Below, piece after piece: positions 43,865-51,743 of a stretch of DNA of 64,000 bases; the first letter of the stretch is position 1; each line of letters begins with the position of its first letter. The position numbers were made by a program, and so were the translations under genes. Location: positions 248,001 to 312,000 of the forward strand of contig NZ_JAINRC010000008.1 of NCBI RefSeq assembly GCF_020400655.1. The letters run 5' to 3'. A model generated the notes under the pieces. That model was not told the origin of the DNA. It worked only from the letters and a program-made list of their open reading frames with translations, and did no database searches. The stretch is from Streptomyces spinosus (GTDB taxonomy: Bacteria > Actinomycetota > Actinomycetes > Streptomycetales > Streptomycetaceae).

Positions 43865-46156
43865 CTACCGGAAGGTCCGCAGCCGCAGGCTGTTGGTCAC
43901 CACGAACACCGAGGAGAAGGCCATCGCCGCCCCCGCGATCATCGGGTTGAGCAGCCCCGCGGCGGCCAGCGGCAGCGCGGCGACGTTGTAGCCGAAGGCC
44001 CACACCAGGTTGCCCTTGATGGTGGCCAGCGTCCGCCTCGACAGCCGGATCGCGTCCGCTGCCACCCGGAGGTCCCCGCGCACCAGTGTCAGGTCGCCGG
44101 CCTCGATCGCCGCGTCCGTGCCGGTGCCCATGGCCAGGCCCAGGTCCGCCGTGGCGAGCGCGGCGGCGTCGTTCACGCCGTCGCCGACCATGGCCACGGC
44201 GCGCCCCTCGCGCTGGAGCCGTCGTACGACGTCCACCTTGTCCTCGGGCAGCACCTCGGCGTGGACGTGCGCCGGGTCGATGCCGACCGTGCGCGCGACC
44301 GCCTCGGCGACGGTCCGGTTGTCCCCGGTGAGCAGCACCGGCGTCAGCCCCAGCGCCCGCAGCCCGCGGATCGCCTCGGCGCTGGTCTCCTTGACCGCGT
44401 CGGCGACGGCGAGGACCCCGCGGGCCCGTCCGTCCCAGCCCGCCACGACGGCCGTACGACCCTCCTGCTCGGCCTCCCGTGCCGCGCGGGCCAGCTCCTG
44501 CGGGAGGTCGTCGTAGAGGCGCCCCACGGCCACCTCACGGCCGTCCACGCGCCCGCGCACACCCCGGCCGGGCACGTTCTCGAAGTGTTCGACCGGCGGC
44601 AGCGCCCCCGCGCTCTCCCGGCCCCGCTCGAGCGGGCGGAGTGCCGTCTCGGCGCCGGCGGCGATGGCACGGGCCACGGGGTGCTCGGAGGCGTGCTCCA
44701 GGGCGCCCGCGAGCCGCAGCAGCTCCTTCTCGTCCTCGCCCTCGGCGACGTACACCGCCTGGAGGGTCATCCGGCCGGTGGTGACCGTGCCGGTCTTGTC
44801 CAGGACGACCGTGTCCACGCGGCGGGTGGACTCCAGCACCTCGGGGCCCTTGATGAGGATGCCGAGCTGGGCTCCGCGCCCGGTGCCGACCATCAGCGCG
44901 GTCGGCGTGGCGAGGCCCAGGGCGCAGGGGCAGGCGATGATCAGCACGGCGACGGCGGCGGTGAACGCGGCCGCGGTGTCGCCGGTGACGCCCAGCCAGG
45001 CACCGAAGGTGCCGAGCGCGATGAGGATGACCACGGGCACGAAGACGGCGGAGATCCGGTCGGCGAGCCGCTGCACCTCGGCCTTGCCGTTCTGCGCGTC
45101 CTCGACCAGCTTCGCCATCCGCGCGAGCTGGGTGTCCGCGCCGACCCGGGTGGCCTCCACGACCAGCCGGCCGCCCGCGTTGACCGTGGCGCCGGTGACC
45201 TGGTCGCCGGGGCCGACGTCCACCGGCACCGACTCACCGGTGAGCATCGCGGCGTCCACCGCGGAGACGCCCTCCACGACCGTGCCGTCGGTGGCGATCT
45301 TCTCGCCGGGGCGGACGACGAACCGGTCGCCGACGGCCAGCGACGACACCGGTATCCGTACCTCGCGGCCCTCGCGCAGCACGGCCACGTCCTTGGCGCC
45401 CAGTTCCAGCAGGGCCTTCAGGGCGGCGCCGGCGCGGCGCTTGGAGCGGGCCTCCAGATAGCGGCCGAGCAGGATCAGCGCGACGACCCCGGCGGCCACC
45501 TCCAGGTAGATCGTGGAGGCGCCGTCCACGCGGGAGACGGTGAGGCGGAACTCGTCGTGCATGCCGGGCATGCCGGCGTCGCCGAAGAACAGCGCCCACA
45601 GCGACCAGCCGAACGCGGCCAGCGTGCCGACCGAGACGAGGGTGTCCATGGTCGCGGCGCCGTGCCGGAGGTTGGTCCAGGCGGCCCGGTGGAAGGGGGC
45701 GCCGCCCCAGACGACGACCGGCGCGGCCAGGGTGAGCGAGAGCCACTGCCAGTTGTCGAACTGGAGCGCCGGGATCATGGAGAGCAGGACCACGGGGGCG
45801 GCGAGCAGCGCGGAGACGAGCAGGCGGTGGCGCAGGGCGTCCGGTTCCGTGTCCGGTGCGGGGGCCTGCGGTTCCGTCGCGGGCGCGGGCCGGGGCGGCG
45901 GGGGCTCCTCGGCGGTGTAGCCGGTCTTCTCCACGGTGGCGATCAGGTCGGCGACCTGGACGCCGTCGGCGAAGGCGACCTTGGCCTTCTCGGTGGCGAA
46001 GTTGACGGTGGCGCTGACGCCGTCCATCCGGTTGAGCTTCTTCTCCACCCGGGCGGCGCAGGAGGCGCAGGTCATCCCGCCGATGAGCAGCTCGACCTCG
46101 GAGGTGGTGCCCGTGGCCGCGGCTGTGCGAGCCGCTTCTGCGGTGGTGCTGGTCAT
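43865..46156 (-). CDS. copA: Copper-translocating P1B-type ATPase
   Basis: 763 residues. An N-terminal metal-binding domain has GGMTCASCAARVEKKLN (C30, C33). The transmembrane metal site is CPC (VLIIACPCALGLATPTALMV), the phosphorylation site DKTGTVTTG, and the hinge GDGVNDAAALATADLGLAMG. This combination specifies Cu(I) export from the cytoplasm. The start MTSTTAEAART at 46156 places the HMA domain at the usual distance. It lies 87 nt downstream of the CopZ-like gene on the same strand and is probably induced with it by copper. Confidence 0.95.
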   Translation of the reverse strand: MTSTTAEAARTAAATGTTSEVELLIGGMTCASCAARVEKKLNRMDGVSATVNFATEKAKVAFADGVQVADLIATVEKTGYTAEEPPPPRPAPATEPQAPAPDTEPDALRHRLLVSALLAAPVVLLSMIPALQFDNWQWLSLTLAAPVVVWGGAPFHRAAWTNLRHGAATMDTLVSVGTLAAFGWSLWALFFGDAGMPGMHDEFRLTVSRVDGASTIYLEVAAGVVALILLGRYLEARSKRRAGAALKALLELGAKDVAVLREGREVRIPVSSLAVGDRFVVRPGEKIATDGTVVEGVSAVDAAMLTGESVPVDVGPGDQVTGATVNAGGRLVVEATRVGADTQLARMAKLVEDAQNGKAEVQRLADRISAVFVPVVILIALGTFGAWLGVTGDTAAAFTAAVAVLIIACPCALGLATPTALMVGTGRGAQLGILIKGPEVLESTRRVDTVVLDKTGTVTTGRMTLQAVYVAEGEDEKELLRLAGALEHASEHPVARAIAAGAETALRPLERGRESAGALPPVEHFENVPGRGVRGRVDGREVAVGRLYDDLPQELARAAREAEQEGRTAVVAGWDGRARGVLAVADAVKETSAEAIRGLRALGLTPVLLTGDNRTVAEAVARTVGIDPAHVHAEVLPEDKVDVVRRLQREGRAVAMVGDGVNDAAALATADLGLAMGTGTDAAIEAGDLTLVRGDLRVAADAIRLSRRTLATIKGNLVWAFGYNVAALPLAAAGLLNPMIAGAAMAFSSVFVVTNSLRLRTFR

Positions 46157-46243
46157 GTCCGGACTCCAGACATCGGACCGGGCCGTACGGATCCAGTATC
46201 AGCTGGTCGGCGCGGCCCGGGTCGGGGAATGGGAAGGTCTTCC

Positions 46244-46483
46244 TCAGGCCTGGCCGGCCAGCTCGAAACCGGCCTCGTCCACGGCGGCGCGCACGGCCTC
46301 CTCGTCCAGCGGGGCCTCGGAGACGACGGTCACCTCGCCGGTCGACGCGACGGCCTTCACCGAGCTGACGCCCGGGATCTGGGAGATCTCGCCGGACACG
46401 GAGCCCTCGCAGTGGCCGCAGCTCATGCCGGTCACCTTGTAGACGGTGGTGACGGAGCCCGTGGTGTCGGTCTGAGCGGTCAT
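46244..46483 (-). CDS. copZ: CopZ-like copper chaperone
   Basis: 79 residues, a stand-alone heavy-metal-associated domain. VTGMSCGHCEGSVSGEISQI carries the MxCxxC metal site, and the ferredoxin-like pattern continues with VSSVKAVASTGEVTVVS. It delivers Cu(I) to CopA. GAGGAG 8 nt before the ATG at 46483 fixes the start. The gene begins about 70 bp after a CsoR-type operator. Confidence 0.93.
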   Translation of the reverse strand: MTAQTDTTGSVTTVYKVTGMSCGHCEGSVSGEISQIPGVSSVKAVASTGEVTVVSEAPLDEEAVRAAVDEAGFELAGQA

Positions 46484-46547
46484 GTCGTTACTCCTCGTCG
46501 AGGTGTTCGGGGCCAGTGGGGTACTTGGGGGGTTCCCCGGCATGGCC

Positions 46548-46571
46548 ATACTATACCCCTAGGGGGTATGG
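46548..46571 (-). promoter_or_regulatory. CsoR-type copper operator with overlapping promoter
   Basis: TATACCCCTAGGGGGTATG (46552-46570) is the known palindromic CsoR box (G-tract, TAC, centre). Read leftward, TATAGTATGG at its downstream edge looks like a -10, so CsoR binding would block the copZA promoter. No csoR gene is in this window. Confidence 0.85.
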
Positions 46572-46719
46572 AGCCAGCGTGACATCCGCTTCGCGTGGGA
46601 GGGCCGCGGGCCCGGCCGGAGCAACTCGCGGGCGGCACGCCATAACTCCGGATGGGGCACGTCCGTTTTATGTGGGTGCGGGTAAGTGCCCGCGATGATG
46701 TCAGGAAGGCAGGAAACCA

Positions 46720-47469
46720 ATGAGACGGACTACCCGAAACGGTGTGTTCGCCGTCGCCGCCGCGTCCGGCGCGATGGTCGTGGCGTTCCCGGTGTCCGCC
46801 GCCTTCGCGGCCGACGGGGCCGGTGCCGAGGCAACGGCGGCCGGCTCGCCCGGGGTGCTCTCCGGCAACAACGTCCAGATCCCGGTGCACGTGCCGGTGA
46901 ACATCTGCGGCAACACCGTTGACGTAGTGGGGCTGCTCAATCCGGCCGCGGGGAACACTTGTGTGAACGGCGGCGCGGCGAAGAGCGCCGGTGCCGGGAA
47001 GAGCGGCACGGCGAAGGCCGGCGTCGCCCGGACCGGTGGCGCGGCGAAAGCCGGCAGGGCGGGCGACACCGGCGCATCGGTCGCGTCCGGCGGGGCGTCG
47101 GCCCACGGCAGCACCGCGGACTCGCCGGGGCTGCTGTCGGGCAACGGCCTGCAGCTCCCGGTGGACCTGCCGGTGAACGTCTCCGGGAACAGCGTCAACG
47201 TGGTCGGTGTGGGCAACCCCGTCTTCGGCAACCACTCGGTCAACGAATCCGGCGATCACCCCATCCAGACCCCGCACTCCCCTGTCCCCAAGCCGCGGGC
47301 TCCCAGGCCTCCGGCTTCCGTCCCGTACCACCACGCCCCGCGTCCCGTGGCGTCCTCGCTGGCCCACACCGGAGCGGACCTCACGGCCCCCGCCCTCGCG
47401 GGCAGCATGGCGCTCATCGTCACGGGCGGCATCCTGTACCGCCGCTTCGGTGGGGCCCACGCCCGCTGA
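46720..47469 (+). CDS. Long chaplin with sortase signal
   Basis: 249 residues. A signal peptide ends near AAFAADG. Chaplin repeat 1 (about residues 43-83: SPGVLSGNNVQIPVHVPVNI, then CGNTVDVVGLLNPAAGNTC) has the Cys pair. Repeat 2 (about 134-174: SPGLLSGNGLQLPVDLPVNV, then SGNSVNVVGVGNPVFGNHS) lacks both cysteines. An Ala/Gly/Lys/Thr linker joins them. The C-terminus has a Pro/His-rich wall spacer, LAHTG (214-218), a hydrophobic helix and RRFGGAHAR, a class E-type sorting signal. Long chaplins are anchored to the peptidoglycan and help hyphae rise into air as surface amyloids. ChpA is the likely relative by position. Confidence 0.93.
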   Translation: MRRTTRNGVFAVAAASGAMVVAFPVSAAFAADGAGAEATAAGSPGVLSGNNVQIPVHVPVNICGNTVDVVGLLNPAAGNTCVNGGAAKSAGAGKSGTAKAGVARTGGAAKAGRAGDTGASVASGGASAHGSTADSPGLLSGNGLQLPVDLPVNVSGNSVNVVGVGNPVFGNHSVNESGDHPIQTPHSPVPKPRAPRPPASVPYHHAPRPVASSLAHTGADLTAPALAGSMALIVTGGILYRRFGGAHAR

Positions 47470-47735
47470 GGCGGCTGCCGCGTCGGCCGCCGGGTGTCCC
47501 CCGGCGCGGACAGGCGCTGCGGGCCCACCGGGTCCTCCTTCGGACCCGCAGCGCTGGACCGGCGACGCACCGGGCCCGGGGCCGGTGCCCGCGTCACCGA
47601 CGGGTGCCGGCCCCCGTCCCGCGGGAGCGAGGGCCGCGTGTGCCCACCCGGCCCGTGGCGTGATCGCCGCGGGCCGGGGGAGACCGGCGCGTGACTCCGG
47701 GCGCGCCGTGTCGTTGAAGGAGTGCGTTCCCTTCG

Positions 47736-47781
47736 GTCACGGGCCCCGGAAGTCATGCGAAGGACTTCCGGGGCCCGTGAC
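47736..47781. terminator. Very strong 19-bp terminator hairpin
   Basis: A perfect 19-bp stem (47736-47754 with 47763-47781) and an 8-nt loop ATGCGAAG. It lies between the chaplin and the convergent small secreted gene. Confidence 0.85.
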
Positions 47782-47811
47782 GCGTTTCCGGGGAACCGCA
47801 GGAACGGGAAA

Positions 47812-47888
47812 GGGCACGCACAGACCACGAGACCCGCCACACGCGAGGGCATGGACGTGGTCTCGACGGAAGTGGTCTGTGCGTGCCC
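47812..47888. terminator. Second long inverted repeat with 17-bp perfect arms
   Basis: GGGCACGCACAGACCAC (47812-47828) pairs perfectly with 47872-47888. A 6-bp inner stem (GAGACC 47829-47834 with GGTCTC 47859-47864) extends it, leaving a 7-nt bulge (47865-47871) and a 24-nt apical loop. It lies 17 bp from the stop of the small secreted gene at 47905 (leftward). Confidence 0.8.
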
Positions 47889-47904
47889 GAGGCCGAGGAC
47901 GGCG

Positions 47905-48180
47905 TCAGAACGCCTGGTTGCTGCAGCCCATGTCCGAGCCGAGGTGGCTCTGCTGCGCGCCCGGGTTTCCTTCACCGTTCAGCAGGTTGCCCGCCAGGCC
48001 GGTGATCGCGCCGATGCTGCCGATCACCTCGATGTTCATGTCGTGCGAGCGGCACTCGATGCCCTGCGTGACGTCCAGGTCGTGGCCCGGCTCACCGTGT
48101 GCGAAGGCGACGTTGCCGCCGAAGGAGCCGACAGTGCCGAGGACGGCGCCCACGAGGACCGCCTTGTGAAACGTGCGCAT
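47905..48180 (-). CDS. Small secreted protein, family A (C-x42-C)
   Basis: 91 residues. A signal peptide (MRTFHKAVLVGAVLGTVGSF ... AFAHG) precedes a mature part of about 60 residues. It has IECRSHDMNIEVIGSIGA, then NLLNGEGNPGAQQSHLGSDM and GCSN. Two cysteines are 42 residues apart, exactly as in the paralogues at 50184 and 50633, and probably form a disulphide. I know no function for this family. It sits next to a chaplin and among seven other small secreted proteins, so a role at the cell surface is plausible. Confidence 0.78.
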   Translation of the reverse strand: MRTFHKAVLVGAVLGTVGSFGGNVAFAHGEPGHDLDVTQGIECRSHDMNIEVIGSIGAITGLAGNLLNGEGNPGAQQSHLGSDMGCSNQAF

Positions 48181-48244
48181 TGGTTCTCCGTTGGTTGAGG
48201 GGACGCGATCTGCACCAGACCGGGTCGGGATTTCGGTGAGGCTG

Positions 48245-49093
48245 TCAGCCGAGCCGGGGAAGCCCCAGCTGGCCGACGGGTGGCGCCGCGACCTGCCCGA
48301 GGCCGACCGGAGCCAGTTCCGGCACGCTCCCCGGCGTGATCTGCGGGTTGAGGAGCGGATTGACCTGAGGGTTCACCTGGGGGTTCACCTGCGGGGCGAC
48401 GTGCGCCGGAGGCTCCGGGGCGAACGTCTGGGGCACCGCCACCTGCGGGGCGACCTGCGGCATGACCTGGGGCATGACCTGGGGCACCACCTGCGCCCGC
48501 TGCGGCGGAGCGGCCTGGACCGGCTGCGGGGGAGCGGCCTGCTGCGGGTAGGGCGTGGAGGAGGCCTGGGCCGTTCCGAGCGAGGTGGCCGAGGCCGTGG
48601 CGTAACCGGTCGGCTGCTGCGGTGCCGGAGGTGCGTACTGGGGTGCCGGCGCCGGCGGTGCGTACTGGGGAGGCGGGGCCTGCTGCGGCGCGGGTGCGGG
48701 CTGTGCGTACTGCGGCGCGGGCTGTGCGTACTGGGGAGGCGGGGCCTGCTGCGGTGCCGGTGCGGGCTGTGCGTACTGCGGTGCCGGGGGTGCGTACTGG
48801 GGTGCCGGCGCCGGCTGTGCGTACTGCGGTGGCGGGGCCTGCTGTGGCGCGGGTGCGGGCTGTGCGTACTGCGGCGCGGGCTGTGCGTACTGGGGAGGCG
48901 GGGCCTGCTGCGGTGCCGGCACCGGCTGTGCGTACTGCGGTGGCGGGGCCTGGTACGCCGGATACTCGGGAGCCGGCGCCGGAGACGGACTGCCAGGCGC
49001 GGCGAGCGTGTCGGCGTGGCCGACGCCGACGCCGATGGCGGACAGACCGCCGGCCGCCGCTACAACGAGCGCGGCCTTGTGAAGCTTGCGCAT
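48245..49093 (-). CDS. Secreted Pro/Gln/Tyr/Ala-rich repeat protein
   Basis: 282 residues. A signal peptide (MRKLHKAALVVAAAGGLSAI ... GHA) precedes a long low-complexity region with repeats such as QAPPPQYAQPAPAP in several imperfect copies (about residues 55-165). PQVMPQVMPQVAPQVA and PQVNPQVNPQVNPLLNPQIT follow near the C-terminus. There are no cysteines in the mature part. The NPQ tract recurs in the neighbour at 49545, and the leader/signal sequence is nearly the same DNA. It resembles extensin-like wall or adhesive proteins; function unknown. Repeat number may vary between strains. Confidence 0.75.
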   Translation of the reverse strand: MRKLHKAALVVAAAGGLSAIGVGVGHADTLAAPGSPSPAPAPEYPAYQAPPPQYAQPVPAPQQAPPPQYAQPAPQYAQPAPAPQQAPPPQYAQPAPAPQYAPPAPQYAQPAPAPQQAPPPQYAQPAPQYAQPAPAPQQAPPPQYAPPAPAPQYAPPAPQQPTGYATASATSLGTAQASSTPYPQQAAPPQPVQAAPPQRAQVVPQVMPQVMPQVAPQVAVPQTFAPEPPAHVAPQVNPQVNPQVNPLLNPQITPGSVPELAPVGLGQVAAPPVGQLGLPRLG

Positions 49094-49544
49094 GAAACCC
49101 TCGGCCCTTCGATACCTGAAACATTGCATTCAGCGCGGTCGCGTGCGGCGGGTGCGGCATTCGCACTGCACGGTCAGCCGGTGATGCTGATCAGCACGCG
49201 GACTTCGCGTCGGAGCCGACAGCGAATCCCCGCGTCCCTCTACGGGCTGACGGCCGCTGCCCCTCTCCCCGTTGGAACGACCACTCCCCGCTGTGGTCAC
49301 GGGCCCTGGGAGCCGTCACCCGTTTGCCCGCCGACGGGCGGCGCCGAGTGCCGCGCGCCTTGGGTCAAATGGGTGACCCCCGAAGGGGCGCCGTATCTGA
49401 GCCCGCTCCCGCCTCGTTCCTCAGACGCCGAGCGGGATGCTCCATCGCCGCCGCACAGAGGGCAGCAAGAACAGCGACAACTGGGCTGCCGTATCGGCAT
49501 TTCACCAGGTTCCGTGCACAGGTCAATGAAGGGCCGAGGATTCC
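49094..49544. other. Divergent promoter region between two secreted-protein genes
   Basis: 451 bp without a supported gene. The ends nearest each start carry the same leader (GAAGGGCCGAGGRTTYC followed by ATG), reading outwards in both directions. The region is otherwise not duplicated. Confidence 0.5.
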
Positions 49545-50030
49545 ATGCGCAAGCTTCAGCAAGTCGCGCTCGTCGTCGCAGCAGCCGGTGGTCTGTCCGC
49601 CGTCGGCGCCGGCCCCAGCTCCGCCGCAACTCCCGCCGCCTACAACGGGGCCGCGCCGCCACCCGTCTCGCAGCCGGACGCCCAGGCCGCCGCGGCGACC
49701 TCGTCCCAGGCGACCGCGCAGACGTACGGCTCACCGGCCGTGCGGCAGGCGCCCCCTCAGCGGGGCACCGAAATCGCCCCGCAGATCAACCCGCAGCTGA
49801 ACCCGCAGATCAGTCCCCAAGTCACCCCGCAGGCCCCGCAGTCGCAACAGGGCGCCCCGGTACACCAGAACAACCTGTTCCGTCCGTACCAGGAGTGCAG
49901 CCCGCAGTCGTTGCTCGACGCGAACGTCCCGGTCGCCCTGCTCGCGGCGTCCGAGACGCGCGGCGTCGACTGCACGCAGGCCAACAGCCAGGCGAACTCC
50001 CTTGCCAGCGCGACCGCGATGCGGCAGTAG
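49545..50030 (+). CDS. Small secreted protein linking two families (NPQ tract plus RPYQECSPQ domain)
   Basis: 161 residues. The signal peptide is MRKLQQVALVVAAAGGLSAV ... SSAA. A Gln/Ala/Thr-rich middle is followed by APQINPQLNPQISPQVTPQ, like the protein at 48245. The C-terminal domain NLFRPYQECSPQSLLDANVP then VALLAASETRGVDC has two cysteines spaced C-x24-C, identical in spacing to the protein at 52614. It is thus a chimera of the two neighbours. Purine-rich GAGG lies just upstream of the ATG. Function unknown. Confidence 0.78.
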   Translation: MRKLQQVALVVAAAGGLSAVGAGPSSAATPAAYNGAAPPPVSQPDAQAAAATSSQATAQTYGSPAVRQAPPQRGTEIAPQINPQLNPQISPQVTPQAPQSQQGAPVHQNNLFRPYQECSPQSLLDANVPVALLAASETRGVDCTQANSQANSLASATAMRQ

Positions 50031-50183
50031 CGCTACCCGTACGGCCTTTTGGGTCATTGCTGTTGCGAGATCGCGAATTCGGCGCGTCGATGTCCGTTTT
50101 GGGATACTTCGTATTAGCCTCCGGTAACTGAGACGAGTCGATCGAACGCAGATCGCACTCACCCACATCCACTCGGAGATGAC

Positions 50184-50477
50184 ATGCGCAAGCTTCGCAA
50201 CGTTGCCGTCCTGGTCGCCGCGCTCGGGACCATCGGACTCATGAGCGGCACCGCCCACGCGGGCGAGGGTGGCGGCAAGGGCGGTGACCACGGCGGCGAC
50301 AAGTTCAAGATCTCGCAGAGCTCGCAGTGCAAGTCGCACGACCTGAACCTCGACGTCCTCGGCGAGGTCGGCCTGCTCGACGGCGTCCTGGGCAACGCGC
50401 TGAACGGTGAGGGCAACCCGGGCGCCCAGGCCACCAACCTCGGCTCGACGATGGGCTGCAACAACAGCGCCTTCTAA
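50184..50477 (+). CDS. Small secreted protein, family A (C-x42-C)
   Basis: 97 residues. The signal peptide is MRKLRNVAVLVAALGTIGLM ... AHA. A Gly/Lys/His-rich start (GEGGGKGGDHGGDKFKISQ) leads to QCKSHDLNLDVLGEVGLLDG and LNGEGNPGAQATNLGSTMGC. The two cysteines (C49, C92) have the same x42 spacing as its paralogues. It is followed by a near-identical family member at 50633 in the same direction, which suggests a tandem duplication. Its gene begins with ATGCGCAAGCTTC, like three neighbours. Confidence 0.8.
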   Translation: MRKLRNVAVLVAALGTIGLMSGTAHAGEGGGKGGDHGGDKFKISQSSQCKSHDLNLDVLGEVGLLDGVLGNALNGEGNPGAQATNLGSTMGCNNSAF

Positions 50478-50483
50478 GAGCCC

Positions 50484-50554
50484 CGTCCGGCGCGGCAGGC
50501 GCCGGACGATCAATGGTCCCGGCAACCGAGCGTCATGCAGGGTGCCGGGACCAT
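50484..50554. terminator. Tandem hairpins between family A paralogues
   Basis: Hairpin 1: a 10-bp stem CGTCCGGCGC (50484-50493) with 50499-50508. Hairpin 2: a 12-bp stem ATGGTCCCGGCA (50513-50524) with 50543-50554. They separate the two genes into independent transcripts. Confidence 0.78.
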
Positions 50555-50632
50555 CGACGTACCAGGCTTCACGAACGCATGAAAGCCGGTCTTTCACAGA
50601 TCGCGATCCACCCTCACTTCACGGGAGATGAC

Positions 50633-50920
50633 ATGCACAAGATCCGCATGGCTGCCGTCCTCGTCGCCGCAATCGGAAGCGTCGGGCTCCTGGGCGCCGG
50701 CGCTGCCCACGCGGGCCAGGGCTGGGGCAAGGGCGGCGACAAGTTCGACGTCAAGCAGAGCAGCACCTGTAGGTCGCACGACCTGAACCTCGACATCCTC
50801 GGCGAGGTCGGCATCGGCAACGGCCTGGGCGGCAACCTGGCGAACGGCGAGGGCAACCCGGGAGCGCAGGCCAGCCACCTCGGCTCGACGATGGGCTGCA
50901 ACAACAGCTTCGGCGGCTAG
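50633..50920 (+). CDS. Small secreted protein, family A (C-x42-C)
   Basis: 95 residues. The signal peptide is MHKIRMAAVLVAAIGSVGLL ... AHA. The mature part has GWGKGGDKFDVKQSSTCRSH, DLNLDILGEVGIGNGLGGN and ANGEGNPGAQASHLGSTMGC. Cysteines C46 and C89 keep the x42 spacing. It is about 60-70% like the copy at 50184 by eye. The ATG at 50633 follows GGGAG; the earlier in-frame ATGs lack the signal-peptide context. Function unknown. Confidence 0.8.
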   Translation: MHKIRMAAVLVAAIGSVGLLGAGAAHAGQGWGKGGDKFDVKQSSTCRSHDLNLDILGEVGIGNGLGGNLANGEGNPGAQASHLGSTMGCNNSFGG

Positions 50921-50935
50921 TACAGCGGACACCGG

Positions 50936-50972
50936 TTCCCGGTGCCCCGGCCATCGGCCGGGGCACCGGGAA
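50936..50972. terminator. 17-bp terminator hairpin
   Basis: A perfect 17-bp stem (50936-50952 with 50956-50972) with a three-base loop ATC, 15 bp after the stop of the 50633 gene. Confidence 0.85.
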
Positions 50973-51033
50973 TCTGCTTTGTCCGGCGCGTATGCGGCCG
51001 TAGGGGCGGACCCTGCGCGTCCGCGGAAACGAA

Positions 51034-51065
51034 ATGCCGGGCCGGGGTCGCTCCCGGCCCGGCAT
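51034..51065. terminator. 13-bp terminator hairpin
   Basis: ATGCCGGGCCGGG (51034-51046) with complement 51053-51065 and a six-base loop, 13 bp from the stop of the leftward gene at 51079. Confidence 0.82.
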
Positions 51066-51078
51066 GCGCCGGCATTCC

Positions 51079-51423
51079 TCAGAACTCGAGGTTCGGCTTC
51101 TTGAAACCCTTGGGCAGCTCGGCCCTGTTGGAGCAGTCCACCACCTGTCCGAAGTTGGCGGACCCACTGTTCGTCAGTTCGTCCTCCTGGAACACCACGC
51201 GCGGCCGGTCGGCCGTCGAGCAGTTCTGCTCCTGGTTGAGGGAGTGTGTGCCGTCCTTGTCGGTCCGGGTCTCGTTCTTGCGGACGCAGACGGTGCCCCC
51301 GTGCGCGGTGGTCTCGCAGCCACCTGGCCGCGCGTCCGCGTACGCGTGTCCGGTGCCGACGCACACCAGGGCGAGACCGCCGACGAGCCCGGAGACGGTG
51401 GCGATCTTCTGCAGACTGAACAT
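51079..51423 (-). CDS. Small secreted protein, family C (four cysteines)
   Basis: 114 residues. The signal peptide is MFSLQKIATVSGLVGGLALV ... HAYA. The mature part is polar with four cysteines spaced C-x9-C-x21-C-x28-C (GGCETTAHGGTVCVRKNET, EQNCSTADRP, VVDCSNRAEL). The protein at 52168 has nearly the same plan and a very similar signal peptide. Two disulphides are likely. The start at 51423 has AAAGGAGAAC upstream. No known domain is recognised. Confidence 0.75.
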   Translation of the reverse strand: MFSLQKIATVSGLVGGLALVCVGTGHAYADARPGGCETTAHGGTVCVRKNETRTDKDGTHSLNQEQNCSTADRPRVVFQEDELTNSGSANFGQVVDCSNRAELPKGFKKPNLEF

Positions 51424-51743
51424 GTGTTGTTCTCCTTTACGACGAAGGCCCGGGCGCCTGTGCCGTTCACCGGCGTGCGCCCGGGCCCGAGAAGGTCGGA
51501 ACGGACCATCCCCGTGCCCGGTGCGTCGCGAACCGGACGCGCGGGCGGGATGGCGGCAGCCCGGACGCGCGCTTCGCCGCGCGTCCGGGCTGAGTTGGTG
51601 CTGGGGTGTCACTCGGCCCACCGTCGAACGGATCGAGCCGGTGCGGGACCGGACCGTCGAGTTCGTGAGCTGTGCATCAGGCTTCCGGAGAAGGTCGATG
51701 CGCCCGTTGCCGTGGCGCCGAGACGATGGGCCCCGTTACGTCT
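51424..51743. terminator. Intergenic region with two strong hairpins
   Basis: Hairpin 1: GGCCCGGGCGC (51447-51457) with 51477-51487, just upstream of the 51079 gene. Hairpin 2: a 14-bp stem AGCCCGGACGCGCG (51558-51571) with 51578-51591 and a six-base loop, downstream of the leftward gene at 51744 and probably its terminator. No gene is seen here. Confidence 0.7.

Noticed and set aside
48600..48960. Repeats with regular spacing, considered as CRISPR
   Set aside because: They encode Pro/Gln/Tyr/Ala repeats in a secreted protein and have no spacer-like unique sequences.
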